The position numbers and the translations under genes were made by a program. Under the pieces are notes generated by a model that was not told the DNA's origin, made no database searches, and saw nothing but the letters and a program-made list of their open reading frames with translations. From NCBI GenBank assembly GCA_963678205.1, contig OY782760.1, positions 310,001-374,000 on the forward strand: 64,000 nucleotides of DNA, in the 5' to 3' direction. This DNA is from G963556115 sp963678205. GTDB taxonomy: Bacteria > Planctomycetota > SZUA-567. Shown here piece by piece: positions 28,059 through 36,282 of this stretch (positions are counted from its first letter, which is position 1; every line of letters begins with the position of its first letter).

Positions 28059-28823
28059 CTATGATTTCATAGAATATTCATCACCAATTTTCGCTGCAAT
28101 ATTCTTAACATGAGTTGCAATATTATCTCGTTTTTTTATAGATAATGCCTCCGAGCCTGCTGTAATTCCTATTGACCCAATCACTTCTCCATCTCTACCC
28201 CATATCGGAGCAGCAAGACACCTTACTCCAACCCGAAACTCTTCATCATCAAACCCATATCCATTCTTACATGTCTCTTCAATATCCTTTTTTATATCCT
28301 GAATTGTAATAGATGTATTTTCTGTATGCTTCTCGAATTCTTTATCTTTATAAAACTCATCCGCGTCATCTATTGCATAGGCAAGAAAAACTTTACCAGT
28401 TGAACTAAAGTACAGATCAACATATGTTCCACTCCTTGAAGCAACACAAAGTGGGTTGGGGCTATCACAAACATCTATCAATAGCGATTTATCCCCTGAC
28501 AACACTGCAATATGTGCTGTTTCCTGAGTTAGCTCCGACAGTTCCTTTAAATATGGAGATGCTATCTTCCTAAGACTTGTTTTATCAAGCGCCAATAAAG
28601 CGATTCGAACAAGCTTCTTACTCAATAAGTAGTTGTTTTCATTCTGAGAAACAAAATCTTCTGATTCCAAAGTTTTTAAAATCCTCATCACTGAAGTTCT
28701 TGGTATCAACATATCTTTTGAAATTTCAGAAATTGTATAACCTCTGTCACTCTCTGCAATATATTCAATAATCTGGCAGGCTTTTTTCAAATTTGGAATA
28801 ATATATTTTGCACCATTCCCCAT
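28059..28823 (-). CDS. IclR family transcriptional regulator
   Basis: 254 residues. The N-terminal winged helix-turn-helix (about 12-70) has ISEISKDMLIPRTSVMRILKT; the C-terminal effector domain includes TGKVFLAYA, EEFRVGVRCLAAPIW and IGSIGITAG, all typical of IclR. Members sense small acids or sugars. It is divergent from kduI over a 306-nt gap with a palindromic site, which suggests it regulates kduI and itself, as KdgR does for pectin and uronate catabolism in enterics. That role is inferred from position. Confidence 0.9.
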   Translation of the reverse strand: MGNGAKYIIPNLKKACQIIEYIAESDRGYTISEISKDMLIPRTSVMRILKTLESEDFVSQNENNYLLSKKLVRIALLALDKTSLRKIASPYLKELSELTQETAHIAVLSGDKSLLIDVCDSPNPLCVASRSGTYVDLYFSSTGKVFLAYAIDDADEFYKDKEFEKHTENTSITIQDIKKDIEETCKNGYGFDDEEFRVGVRCLAAPIWGRDGEVIGSIGITAGSEALSIKKRDNIATHVKNIAAKIGDEYSMKS

Positions 28824-28982
28824 AACCTATAATCCCTTTCCTTAAACATAAATCACTATAAATGTGAATATAATATATTAACTGTCACCAGTATGGTCAA
28901 AACAACCTGAAAATACACTCAAAAAATTATAAAAATATTTAATCCTATAAATCCAAATATAGCTACTAAGCAAAAATTAAAC

Positions 28983-29025
28983 TTGACAAATAGAAACTGT
29001 CGTGTAGACTGTTTATATATAAACA
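28983..29025 (+). promoter_or_regulatory. kduI: kduI promoter with overlapping palindromic operators
   Basis: TTGACA (28983), 16 nt, TAGACT (29005). An imperfect 21-bp palindrome (28994-29014, arms AAACTGTC and GACTGTTT) covers the spacer and -10, and a perfect 16-bp palindrome TGTTTATATATAAACA follows at 29010-29025. Repression by the divergent IclR-type protein is the natural guess. Confidence 0.55.
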
Positions 29026-29129
29026 TTGAAGTTCACATATGAAACAATGATATTTTTAGTATACATAACAATCTAACGTTGAGCAAATTTTTTCTGCTTT
29101 TATTTGAATATATTTTACGGAGAGACAAA

Positions 29130-29960
29130 ATGGAAACACGCTATATAACTGACAATATTCGTTACAGAAGCATGACACAGCAAGAACTTAGAGATGAATT
29201 TTTACTACCTGATCTATTTAAAGAAGGTGAAGTAAATCTTACATATTGTGAATGTGAACGTTCTATTGTTGGCGGGGCGATTCCAACAAAAGAAGCATTA
29301 CAACTTGAAGGTGGCAAACAAATTGCGGCAGAATACTTTGCAGAGCGTAGAGAAATTGGTATTCTAAGTATTGCTGAAGCTGGTTCTATCACCGTTGACG
29401 GCACAGTATACGAAATGGGTAAGCATGACTGCTTATATGTTGGCAAAGGCAGCAAAGAGATAAAGATGCAAAGTGCTGATTCTGCAAAACCTGCTATGTT
29501 CTATATCTTAAGCTACCCAGCACATACAGAATACCCTACAACACTTATTAAAAAAGAAGATACAGAAGCTGTAAATCTCGGTTCACAAAAAGACTGCAAT
29601 GTGAGAACTATATATAAATATATACACCCCGCTGGAGTAAAGAGCTGTCAGCTTGTAATGGGAATGACTGTTCTTGCAGAAGGGAGTGTATGGAACACTA
29701 TGCCTGCTCATACCCATCAGCGCAGAACAGAGGTATACTTATATCTTGAGCTTCCAGAAGATGGAGCAGTATTCCACTACCTTGGTGAACCAGAAAACAC
29801 TAGACATGTTATAACTAGAAATAACCAAGCTGTACTCTCACCACTATGGTCTATCCACTCAGGAACTGGAACCTGTGCGTATACCTTCTGCTGGGGTATG
29901 GGTGGAGAAAATCAAGATTTCTCTGATATGGATCATCTCTCAATTACAGAATTAAAATAG
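29130..29960 (+). CDS. kduI: 5-dehydro-4-deoxy-D-glucuronate isomerase
   Basis: 276 residues, close to the 278 of E. coli KduI. Cupin fold with zinc ligands in MPAHTHQRRTEVYLY, and the family stretch YTFCWGMGGENQDFSDMD at the end. It interconverts 4-deoxy-L-threo-5-hexosulose uronate and 3-deoxy-D-glycero-2,5-hexodiulosonate in uronate or pectin breakdown. The ATG at 29130 follows GGAGAG; the frame is open upstream but lacks support. No kduD or lyase is next to it. Confidence 0.96.
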   Translation: METRYITDNIRYRSMTQQELRDEFLLPDLFKEGEVNLTYCECERSIVGGAIPTKEALQLEGGKQIAAEYFAERREIGILSIAEAGSITVDGTVYEMGKHDCLYVGKGSKEIKMQSADSAKPAMFYILSYPAHTEYPTTLIKKEDTEAVNLGSQKDCNVRTIYKYIHPAGVKSCQLVMGMTVLAEGSVWNTMPAHTHQRRTEVYLYLELPEDGAVFHYLGEPENTRHVITRNNQAVLSPLWSIHSGTGTCAYTFCWGMGGENQDFSDMDHLSITELK

Positions 29961-29985
29961 TCTTTTTTCATAAATAAAATACAAG

Positions 29986-30025
29986 ACACACAAGACACTA
30001 AAGCTTGTGTGTTTTATATTTTTTT
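29986..30025 (+). terminator. terminator of kduI
   Basis: ACACACAAG, 9-nt loop, CTTGTGTGT, then TTTTATATTTTTTT. Confidence 0.8.
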
Positions 30026-30045
30026 AAATTCTAACAAAACCACTA

Positions 30046-30231
30046 TTACGAACTAGGAAAGAATGTGATAAATGCTGGGTGGTCTATACCCTCTCCAGTT
30101 GGCTTCACAATTTCATCATAATAGTTTTGTGAACCATCAAAGCCAGAAGTAAAGAAAATAGAGACCATAAGAAAAACAGTGCATGTTAACAAAGCAATTA
30201 CTGCCAGAGCTCTAATCGATGATTCTTTCAT
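30046..30231 (-). CDS. small single-span membrane protein
   Basis: 61 residues from the ATG at 30231, which follows GAGGAT by 6 nt; a longer 84-residue form from 30300 is possible. One hydrophobic helix (about 7-27), then a polar tail with GFDGSQNYYDE. No family recognised. It stands alone between the kduI terminator and a long gene-free region. Confidence 0.45.
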   Translation of the reverse strand: MKESSIRALAVIALLTCTVFLMVSIFFTSGFDGSQNYYDEIVKPTGEGIDHPAFITFFPSS

Positions 30232-30300
30232 GATACCATCCTCACAATCAGTACAGGCAAAACAAAATGTAACTGCGAACAAAGCGCAAAAGTCAAACAT

Positions 30301-31165
30301 ACTACTCTACCTCTTATATCGGTAGTATACCACATACCTATCAATAAACTATTATTTTCTTTTAATCATTTTAAAAACCTTTCAACCAAAAAGGAATCTT
30401 GGAATATAAGTAATCTATAACTAAAAGTAAACATTGTTTATTCGCTTAACTTTCCCATAGCAGACAGACAAACTATATGCAAAACCAACAAATCGTAAAT
30501 TTTTTTTAAAAAAAAGTAAAAAAAATGCCCCATTGGAAACTAGCACTTTTTTTAAAAAATAAAAAACATATAACAAGACATAATAATCCAATCATTAACA
30601 ACCTAACTCAACTTTATACACATAAATTTTACAACGAAAACCTATAATAAATAAAATGTCCTGCTCTTATTAGCACCAGAAAGCTACCATAAACTAGATG
30701 TTATTACGTATCAAATATTACTCAAACCTACTATTAATTCTATACGTTTGACAATAAAATGTAGACATATCACCTGCATATTTTTATACTAATGTATACC
30801 TAAAGTCTCTGCTAATATGAAGCTTTATTTTTATTATAAATGTTTGAGCCAAAAACGATAAAACTCGTTTTGTGTCAGTGTATATATTATTCATAAAATA
30901 TGGTAATAATTAAAAATCACTACCGACAATGTTTGGCTGCGATTTTTACGGTACTCATTTCTAAAGAAAGTTCGTAAAATATCCGAAAAAATCCCATAAT
31001 CTTGAGTTAATATTAATATCATGCTACTCTAGCTAATAAATTTAAATATAAGTAACAGTCAATACACTAAAAATGAATCTTCATGACTTCTAAGAATAAT
31101 TGTAGCAGTCTTGCTAAAAATATTTAAAATATAATTAATGGCATACACAATTAATAATGAGCCAA
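30301..31165. other. long gene-free AT-rich region
   Basis: About 0.87 kb without a supported gene on either strand. Contains A and T tracts around 30500-30560, where AAAAAATGC and GCACTTTTTT could pair imperfectly. No tRNA, repeat array or clear structured RNA seen. Confidence 0.5.
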
Positions 31166-31194
31166 TTGACGCTTTTGAACCATATATCTATATT
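31166..31194 (+). promoter_or_regulatory. promoter of the FapA-type gene
   Basis: TTGACG, 17 nt, TATATT, a good vegetative-type promoter giving a leader of about 105 nt. Confidence 0.55.
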
Positions 31195-31213
31195 TTTCCT
31201 AAAATATATCTTA

Positions 31214-31257
31214 TAAACTACATAAATGCTATTTAAGTTTAAAAAACATGTAGTTTA
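31214..31257 (+). repeat. inverted repeat in the FapA-type leader
   Basis: TAAACTACAT (31214-31223) and ATGTAGTTTA (31248-31257), perfect 10-bp arms with a 24-nt loop, between promoter and start codon. Could be an mRNA hairpin or an operator. Confidence 0.4.
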
Positions 31258-31307
31258 ATACTATTTTAGAAGAAACATTAAGTATTAATTTTATTAGGAA
31301 CAATACC

Positions 31308-33200
31308 ATGAACGCTTTTGATTTAATTATTGACAATGGCAAAATGTACGCAATATTAAAAGCGACAGAAAAGGACGAAGACAAAATCAGTAATGTAGAA
31401 GAACTCATGCAACACCTGAAAAAAAAGTCTATTTCAAAAGGAATTAGAAAAAATGAACTAAGAAAAGCTTTTTCTGAATTAAAAAATTTGAGTGAAGAGA
31501 AAAAATATATTATTGCAAAAGGCAAAGTACCATGCCATGGTAAAGATGGAACTATCAAGTATGAAATTGATGTTTCAGGAAAAAGCACATTTAAAACTGC
31601 AGATAATAGCTCAATCGAAAGTATTGATTATAAACAATCAACAAGTATCTCAGAAGTAAATCCCGGTGATAAAATTGGATATTTCATTCCGCCTACTAAT
31701 GGAGAAAGCGGATATAATATTTTTGGAAAAATTTTACCCGCTAGAAACGGAAAAATTGCTAAACTTAATCTAGGTGATGGGGTTGAGCTCACCTCAGATG
31801 ACACCACTATAATAGCAACAAAAAAAGGACGGCCGATACTCGACAATAATACTTTAACGGTAACATCTTATTACGAAGTAACTGGTGATGTCTGTTATAA
31901 AACTGGAAATATCAGTTTTGAAGGCGATGTATATATTACAGGAGCAGTTCTTGATGATTTTTCTGTTAAAGCAAAAAACATTGAAATATGTGGTAATATT
32001 GGAAATTCGCAAATACACTCCAGTGGCAACCTTAAAGTTCATGGTGGTATCAGTGGTAATAATTCAGGCACTATCAAGTGTTTCGGAAACGTTGAAATAA
32101 AATACATAAATAATGCAAAAGTAATAGCAAATAAGGATCTCAACGTCGAGAAGGGTATTGTAAACTCTATTGTAAAATGTCTCGGTATAGCCAAGGCACA
32201 AAAAATACGAGGTGGAAGTGTCACCGCACTCAAAGGTGTTCATACTCAAACTATAGGTTCCGTCTCAGGCGTCCCTACACTTATTGAACCAGGAATCAAT
32301 TATAAGATAAAAGAGATTAATGAGACTCAAATGATTCTTGATTTAAAAATAAAGTCTATATTGTCACAATTTAACCATAATTTTGGAAGCCGTTTGTTTT
32401 TCAAAAAAAGCGCTAGCTCAATTCAACAAAAAATTAAAACTGCATACAGTGAATTTAACACCATAAAAGAAATATATTTAAAATCCTTGAATAATAAAAA
32501 CAAAATATGTCAAGATACATCTCAGAACGCTATTTCCAAGGTTCTTATTTCTAAGAAACTATATTCAGATGTTTCCGTATCAACTCCAAGCTGCTTTAAA
32601 CACTTTACACATGAGGCTTCCGGTCCTATCTGTCTTTTAGAAAATATTAAATCTTCAAGTATAGATATACAAATTGCTAATTTTAACAGTAAAGAACTTG
32701 AGAAATACCTGAAAAAATCTGATATAGATGAAGCAGATACTTACTGTCGCGTCACTATTGGTGGAGTGCACTCAGAAAAGAGTCTATCTGAAATTGACAG
32801 AAAGTTCAGACAAATGATTGAAGGTCAGCAATTCTGTCTCTGCATTATCGAAAAGAATTACTCAAAAAGAATAACAATGGAAAGAAAGCTAAAGAATGCT
32901 GGCATTGAAAATGTTTTAGCAATAGAAAAAATTAATGACCTAAAATTTATTTTATTTGAATATTCAAGTAAGCAAATAGCTATTATCTGCAGTACTCTTG
33001 AAAATAATGATACTAATTTAAAACTAGTCTCCAAGCTTATTTTAAAATATCCAAATTATCATGGTATAATACTTAATAATAGAAACTCACCTAATGTTAT
33101 TGACACACTTTACACCGATAATTCTCTATCTGTCATTTCAGGAAAATTCTCTACAGAGCATATTATAGAACAGCTCGATAATTTTGGCCTGCACCTTTAA
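31308..33200 (+). CDS. FapA/DUF342-type protein with degenerate C-terminal receiver-like domain
   Basis: 630 residues. The DUF342 region (about 70-340) has GDKIGYFIPPTNGESGYNIFG, GDGVELTSDDTTIIATKKG and a repetitive beta-helix (GDVYITGAVLDDF, CGNIGNSQIHSSGNLKVHGG, RGGSVTALKGVHTQTIGS), the FapA pattern. A helical part with FFKKSASSIQQKI follows. Residues about 510-625 read like a response-regulator receiver (FCLCIIEKNYSKRITMERKLKNAG, then IAIICSTLEN), but Ser/Thr stands where the phospho-acceptor Asp should be. FapA in Vibrio and DUF342 elsewhere are linked to flagella, polar localisation or cell envelope. It is convergent with flagellin. AGGAAC precedes the ATG. Confidence 0.78.
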   Translation: MNAFDLIIDNGKMYAILKATEKDEDKISNVEELMQHLKKKSISKGIRKNELRKAFSELKNLSEEKKYIIAKGKVPCHGKDGTIKYEIDVSGKSTFKTADNSSIESIDYKQSTSISEVNPGDKIGYFIPPTNGESGYNIFGKILPARNGKIAKLNLGDGVELTSDDTTIIATKKGRPILDNNTLTVTSYYEVTGDVCYKTGNISFEGDVYITGAVLDDFSVKAKNIEICGNIGNSQIHSSGNLKVHGGISGNNSGTIKCFGNVEIKYINNAKVIANKDLNVEKGIVNSIVKCLGIAKAQKIRGGSVTALKGVHTQTIGSVSGVPTLIEPGINYKIKEINETQMILDLKIKSILSQFNHNFGSRLFFKKSASSIQQKIKTAYSEFNTIKEIYLKSLNNKNKICQDTSQNAISKVLISKKLYSDVSVSTPSCFKHFTHEASGPICLLENIKSSSIDIQIANFNSKELEKYLKKSDIDEADTYCRVTIGGVHSEKSLSEIDRKFRQMIEGQQFCLCIIEKNYSKRITMERKLKNAGIENVLAIEKINDLKFILFEYSSKQIAIICSTLENNDTNLKLVSKLILKYPNYHGIILNNRNSPNVIDTLYTDNSLSVISGKFSTEHIIEQLDNFGLHL

Positions 33201-33212
33201 CATAACACTACT

Positions 33213-33280
33213 AAAAAAAGAGGTAAGTTCTCTGCCAAGAACTTACCTCCCGTTGCCCATTACCCTTATTAAAGGGCAAT
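33213..33280 (-). repeat. structured 3'-UTR element of flagellin, copy 1 (distal)
   Basis: Read on the minus strand: hairpin A ATTGCCCTT/AAGGGTAAT (loop TAAT), linker containing GGGCAACGG, hairpin B GAGGTAAGTTCT/AGAACTTACCTC with loop TGGCAG, then seven T. Shares loop and linker with copy 2 (33350) but not stem sequences. The single irregular pair of hairpin A is G-U on this strand and A-C on the other. Confidence 0.85.
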
Positions 33281-33349
33281 ACTTTTATTATAATACTTTT
33301 TCAAAATTATTTTCAAGCCCTGAACTTACAGAAATTAAAGATAACCCTG

Positions 33350-33424
33350 AAAATAAAAAGAAAAGGGATCCTGCTTCTGCCAAAGCAGAATCCCCGTTGC
33401 CCATTGTTCTTCTCCAAGAACAAT
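33350..33424 (-). repeat. structured 3'-UTR element of flagellin, copy 2 (proximal)
   Basis: Minus strand: begins 9 nt after the flagellin stop. Hairpin A ATTGTTCTT/AAGAACAAT (loop GGAG), linker GGGCAACG, hairpin B GGGATTCTGCTT/AAGCAGGATCCC with loop TGGCAG, then TTTTCTTTTTATTTT. The end works as a Rho-independent terminator; hairpin A and the conserved linker are more than a terminator needs. The one irregular pair of hairpin B is U-G on this strand and would be A-C on the other. Confidence 0.87.
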
Positions 33425-33433
33425 ATCTTTATT

Positions 33434-35959
33434 TTATTGTAGAAGTGACATTACGTTTTGTGAAAGTTTATTAGCTTGGGCCAGCATTGAAGTACCAGCC
33501 TGAACCATAACCTGATTTTTAGAGAATTGAGTTGATTCATATGCCATATCAGCATCGCGTATATAACTCTCTGTCTTAGTAATATTCTCAACTGCAACAG
33601 AAAGACTATTTGCGTTAGTTTCAAGCATATTTGTCTGAAATGCACCTATATCTGCTCTAAGGTCTGATACATCACTAATAGCCTGATCAATAATTTCCAT
33701 GGCTTTAATTGGGTCTTCTGAAAGGCTTGCAAGCCCACCTGCCAGCATATCAGTAACAGTAAGGTACCTATCAGATTTTACAGATGAACCTTCGGTAAAA
33801 CTATCAGTAAAAAGAACTTTACCAAGTTGAACTGCTGTCATATCTTGAATAGAAAAGACTGTTCGTTCTTGGTCTCCAGATCCTTCACCAAGCTGGAACT
33901 GCATACCGCCAGTCCAATCACCAAGAGTTTCAGTTGTACTTTTTAGCGCATGATTAACAAAGTTATCACTTGAATCATACATCTGACCTGCTCTTGAACC
34001 AAATGCACCAATATCATATCCGACCGTTGCTATAGTAGTACATCCCAAAGTTCCCTCATTAAATACAAGATCTGCTGAGGCATCAAGATTTGCCATAGAA
34101 CCTTTTGTACCATCAAGTATAATCTGTTGACCATTTACAGCTACAACAGCATCACTTCCATTATCAGTTCTTTCTGCTCCAGATAAACCTGCATCGAGAA
34201 GATTGGCTCCATCACGTTCAGTATAATAAGTAAAGATTGCACCTTCACTCTGTTCAACTTTGATAAATTCATCAGAACCATACTCTTGAGTAGAAAGCCT
34301 TACTCCAAGATTCTCAGTATTAATAACAGTTGTAAAATCCATGTCTGTGTCTATGGCGCCAAAATTGAAAGTGCCATATAGACCTGAAGTAGCACCACTT
34401 GAATTTACCTGTACACCATATACTCTCACAGCGCCACCGCTTGTCATACTGAGAGCATCACTCATAGCAACAAGATCTTCATCTCTCATTCTCTCATCTT
34501 TATACACAAAGATCTGAGTTGCGTCACCATCGACTGTACTAGCATCACTGTCAAGTTTGACTTTTAAATACAATTTTCCTGTATCAGAAGTATTTGCTCC
34601 AAGATCAATACCACTTAAGTATGAACCACCTTGTACAAACATTGATGTTGCACCATCTGTTGAAGCGGCAGCGCTGAGCATTGAAAAATCAATGCCGTCA
34701 GTCAGTGTATTCTGATCTTCCTGCATATATGCAAGCTGAATTGTTGAAGTCATACCAGCTGACATATTTGATAAAGTCAAATTAAGTCCACTAAGACCTG
34801 AATTATTGAGTTCTATAATGTTAATTGAGCCAGAACTTGTATCAGCCTTACAAAGTTCCATTGTCATAGCTTCATCTTTATAAAGCTTTAGGGTTGAGTT
34901 ATTAACCATTTTAGCATAAATTCTGCCATAACCATCACAGTTTAACCCAGGAACAACTGAATTTGGGTCACCAACAGATATCGCAGTAATGCCGTCTGAA
35001 GTAATTTCTCCAAGCTGAGTTCTATTAAACACATCTGCTGTACCTGTCAAATGTGCAGTAGTAGTATCTATATTCATTGTCCCTGTACTGTTCACGTCGA
35101 CTGCAGTTGTATTACTGTCAAATATCAAATTTGCCTCAATACCAGTAGAATCAACTACAGAGTTCACAGAGCTTACAAGTTCCCCAAGGTGTATACCTTT
35201 TGAGAAAGCCATGCTACGACTTCCGAGTGGACCGGTCAAAAGAAATGACTGATCTTTACTTAATGTATAGTTTGTGTTTGAAGCATCACCAACAACAGCT
35301 GGTACAACTTCTGTAGATGGTGAACCATTAGGAGTGATTTCAAAGTAACCTTTTTGAGCTTGATTACCATTTGGTGAAGCGACACCATTCTCAAGATTTA
35401 CACCAGAAAAATTAATATTGAGTTTGAAGTCATCACGTTTGAAAATCTGCTTGATATTGCTGAGATTAGTATCCAGAAGCTTATGATCATTAGTGTCTGT
35501 AACCATCACAGAGCTGTCATAACTCAACTGCTTACCACCATTTAGCAAAAATTGATCAGAGAATTTTGTTGTTCGCGCTATACGATCAAGAGTCTGAATT
35601 GAGCTATCAACCTCAGCCTGATCTGCGGCTACCTGCTCAGGAGCAGTAACCCCATTATTTGCTGAATGTACAGCAAGTTGCTTCATCTTATTTAGAATAT
35701 TACTCATCTCACTTAGAGCACCTTCAGCAATACCTAAAACGTTATTTGCTTCCTGTGTGTTTTGTACAGCTCTATTGAGACCATTTACTTGTGCGCGTAA
35801 TTGCTCAGAAATAACGAGCCCTGAAGGGTCGTCTTTTGCAGTATTAATTTTGTAGCCTGTAGAAAGGCGTTGAAGAGAACCGCTCATATTGCGGTTGTTT
35901 ATGTCAAGATTACGTTGAGTGCTAAAAGCATTCAAATTATGGGCAACGATCATAGCCAT
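33434..35959 (-). CDS. fliC: flagellin with large central variable region
   Basis: 841 residues, against 270-500 for many flagellins. The N-terminal D0/D1 region (about 1-185) is classical: IVAHNLNAFSTQRNL, LSTGYKINTAKDDPSGL, NTQEANNVLGIAEGAL. The C-terminal D1/D0 (about 745-841) has GAFQTNMLETNANSL and ENITKTESYIRDADMA, ending QNVMSLLQ. Between them about 560 residues of Ser, Thr, Asp and Gly-rich beta-type sequence form the exposed domains. It is secreted by the flagellar type III system and polymerises into the filament. AAGGAGGA precedes the ATG. It is transcribed alone from a sigma-28-type promoter at 36205 with a long leader. Confidence 0.95.
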   Translation of the reverse strand: MAMIVAHNLNAFSTQRNLDINNRNMSGSLQRLSTGYKINTAKDDPSGLVISEQLRAQVNGLNRAVQNTQEANNVLGIAEGALSEMSNILNKMKQLAVHSANNGVTAPEQVAADQAEVDSSIQTLDRIARTTKFSDQFLLNGGKQLSYDSSVMVTDTNDHKLLDTNLSNIKQIFKRDDFKLNINFSGVNLENGVASPNGNQAQKGYFEITPNGSPSTEVVPAVVGDASNTNYTLSKDQSFLLTGPLGSRSMAFSKGIHLGELVSSVNSVVDSTGIEANLIFDSNTTAVDVNSTGTMNIDTTTAHLTGTADVFNRTQLGEITSDGITAISVGDPNSVVPGLNCDGYGRIYAKMVNNSTLKLYKDEAMTMELCKADTSSGSINIIELNNSGLSGLNLTLSNMSAGMTSTIQLAYMQEDQNTLTDGIDFSMLSAAASTDGATSMFVQGGSYLSGIDLGANTSDTGKLYLKVKLDSDASTVDGDATQIFVYKDERMRDEDLVAMSDALSMTSGGAVRVYGVQVNSSGATSGLYGTFNFGAIDTDMDFTTVINTENLGVRLSTQEYGSDEFIKVEQSEGAIFTYYTERDGANLLDAGLSGAERTDNGSDAVVAVNGQQIILDGTKGSMANLDASADLVFNEGTLGCTTIATVGYDIGAFGSRAGQMYDSSDNFVNHALKSTTETLGDWTGGMQFQLGEGSGDQERTVFSIQDMTAVQLGKVLFTDSFTEGSSVKSDRYLTVTDMLAGGLASLSEDPIKAMEIIDQAISDVSDLRADIGAFQTNMLETNANSLSVAVENITKTESYIRDADMAYESTQFSKNQVMVQAGTSMLAQANKLSQNVMSLLQ

Positions 35960-36071
35960 GGTGATTTCCTCCTTGAAACCTGAAATTGGCTTAATAAATT
36001 GTCGGCGACGTCCGAGTCACCATGAGTTCACTATACAAATACGGCTGAACCCCACACCGTGTCACTCACAC

Positions 36072-36123
36072 TGATTGGCAGATCAAATGCAAGCCACTAT
36101 CCTGTGCTCCTGTTGGCAGACAG
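36072..36123 (-). promoter_or_regulatory. two CUGCCA-loop hairpins in the flagellin leader
   Basis: On the minus strand, CTGT-CTGCCA-ACAG (36110-36123) and TGAT-CTGCCA-ATCA (36072-36085, extendable by one U-G pair). Between them lie two AGGA motifs (ACAGGAGCACAGGATAG), the core recognised by CsrA. The loop is the exact complement of the TGGCAG loop in the 3' elements at 33213 and 33350. Stems of 4-5 bp are weak alone; the repeated loop is the main evidence. Confidence 0.55.
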
Positions 36124-36204
36124 CAAAACAGAACTTTCACATCATAAGCAATAATTCTCCATTTCAAGTAAAATAATATATAAAATAATTAACATTCAAC
36201 CTTC

Positions 36205-36231
36205 TAATCGGTAGTTATAAGAACATCTTTA
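36205..36231 (-). promoter_or_regulatory. fliC: sigma-28 (FliA)-type promoter of flagellin
   Basis: On the minus strand TAAA (36231-36228), 15 nt, ACCGATTA (36212-36205), close to the consensus TAAA-N15-GCCGATAA. Predicted start near 36197 gives a leader of about 240 nt. Confidence 0.8.
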
Positions 36232-36282
36232 TCAAAAAAAATGATTTCTCCATACATTTCGGTAAAGATTGAAAATAAATAT

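Noticed and set aside
33184..33474. 96-residue plus-strand frame spanning both RNA elements
   Set aside because: It runs over two hairpin elements and into the antisense of flagellin; no start signal.
35999..36006. GCCGACAA on the minus strand as a sigma-28 -10
   Set aside because: No TAAA 15 nt upstream; the promoter at 36205-36231 has both boxes.
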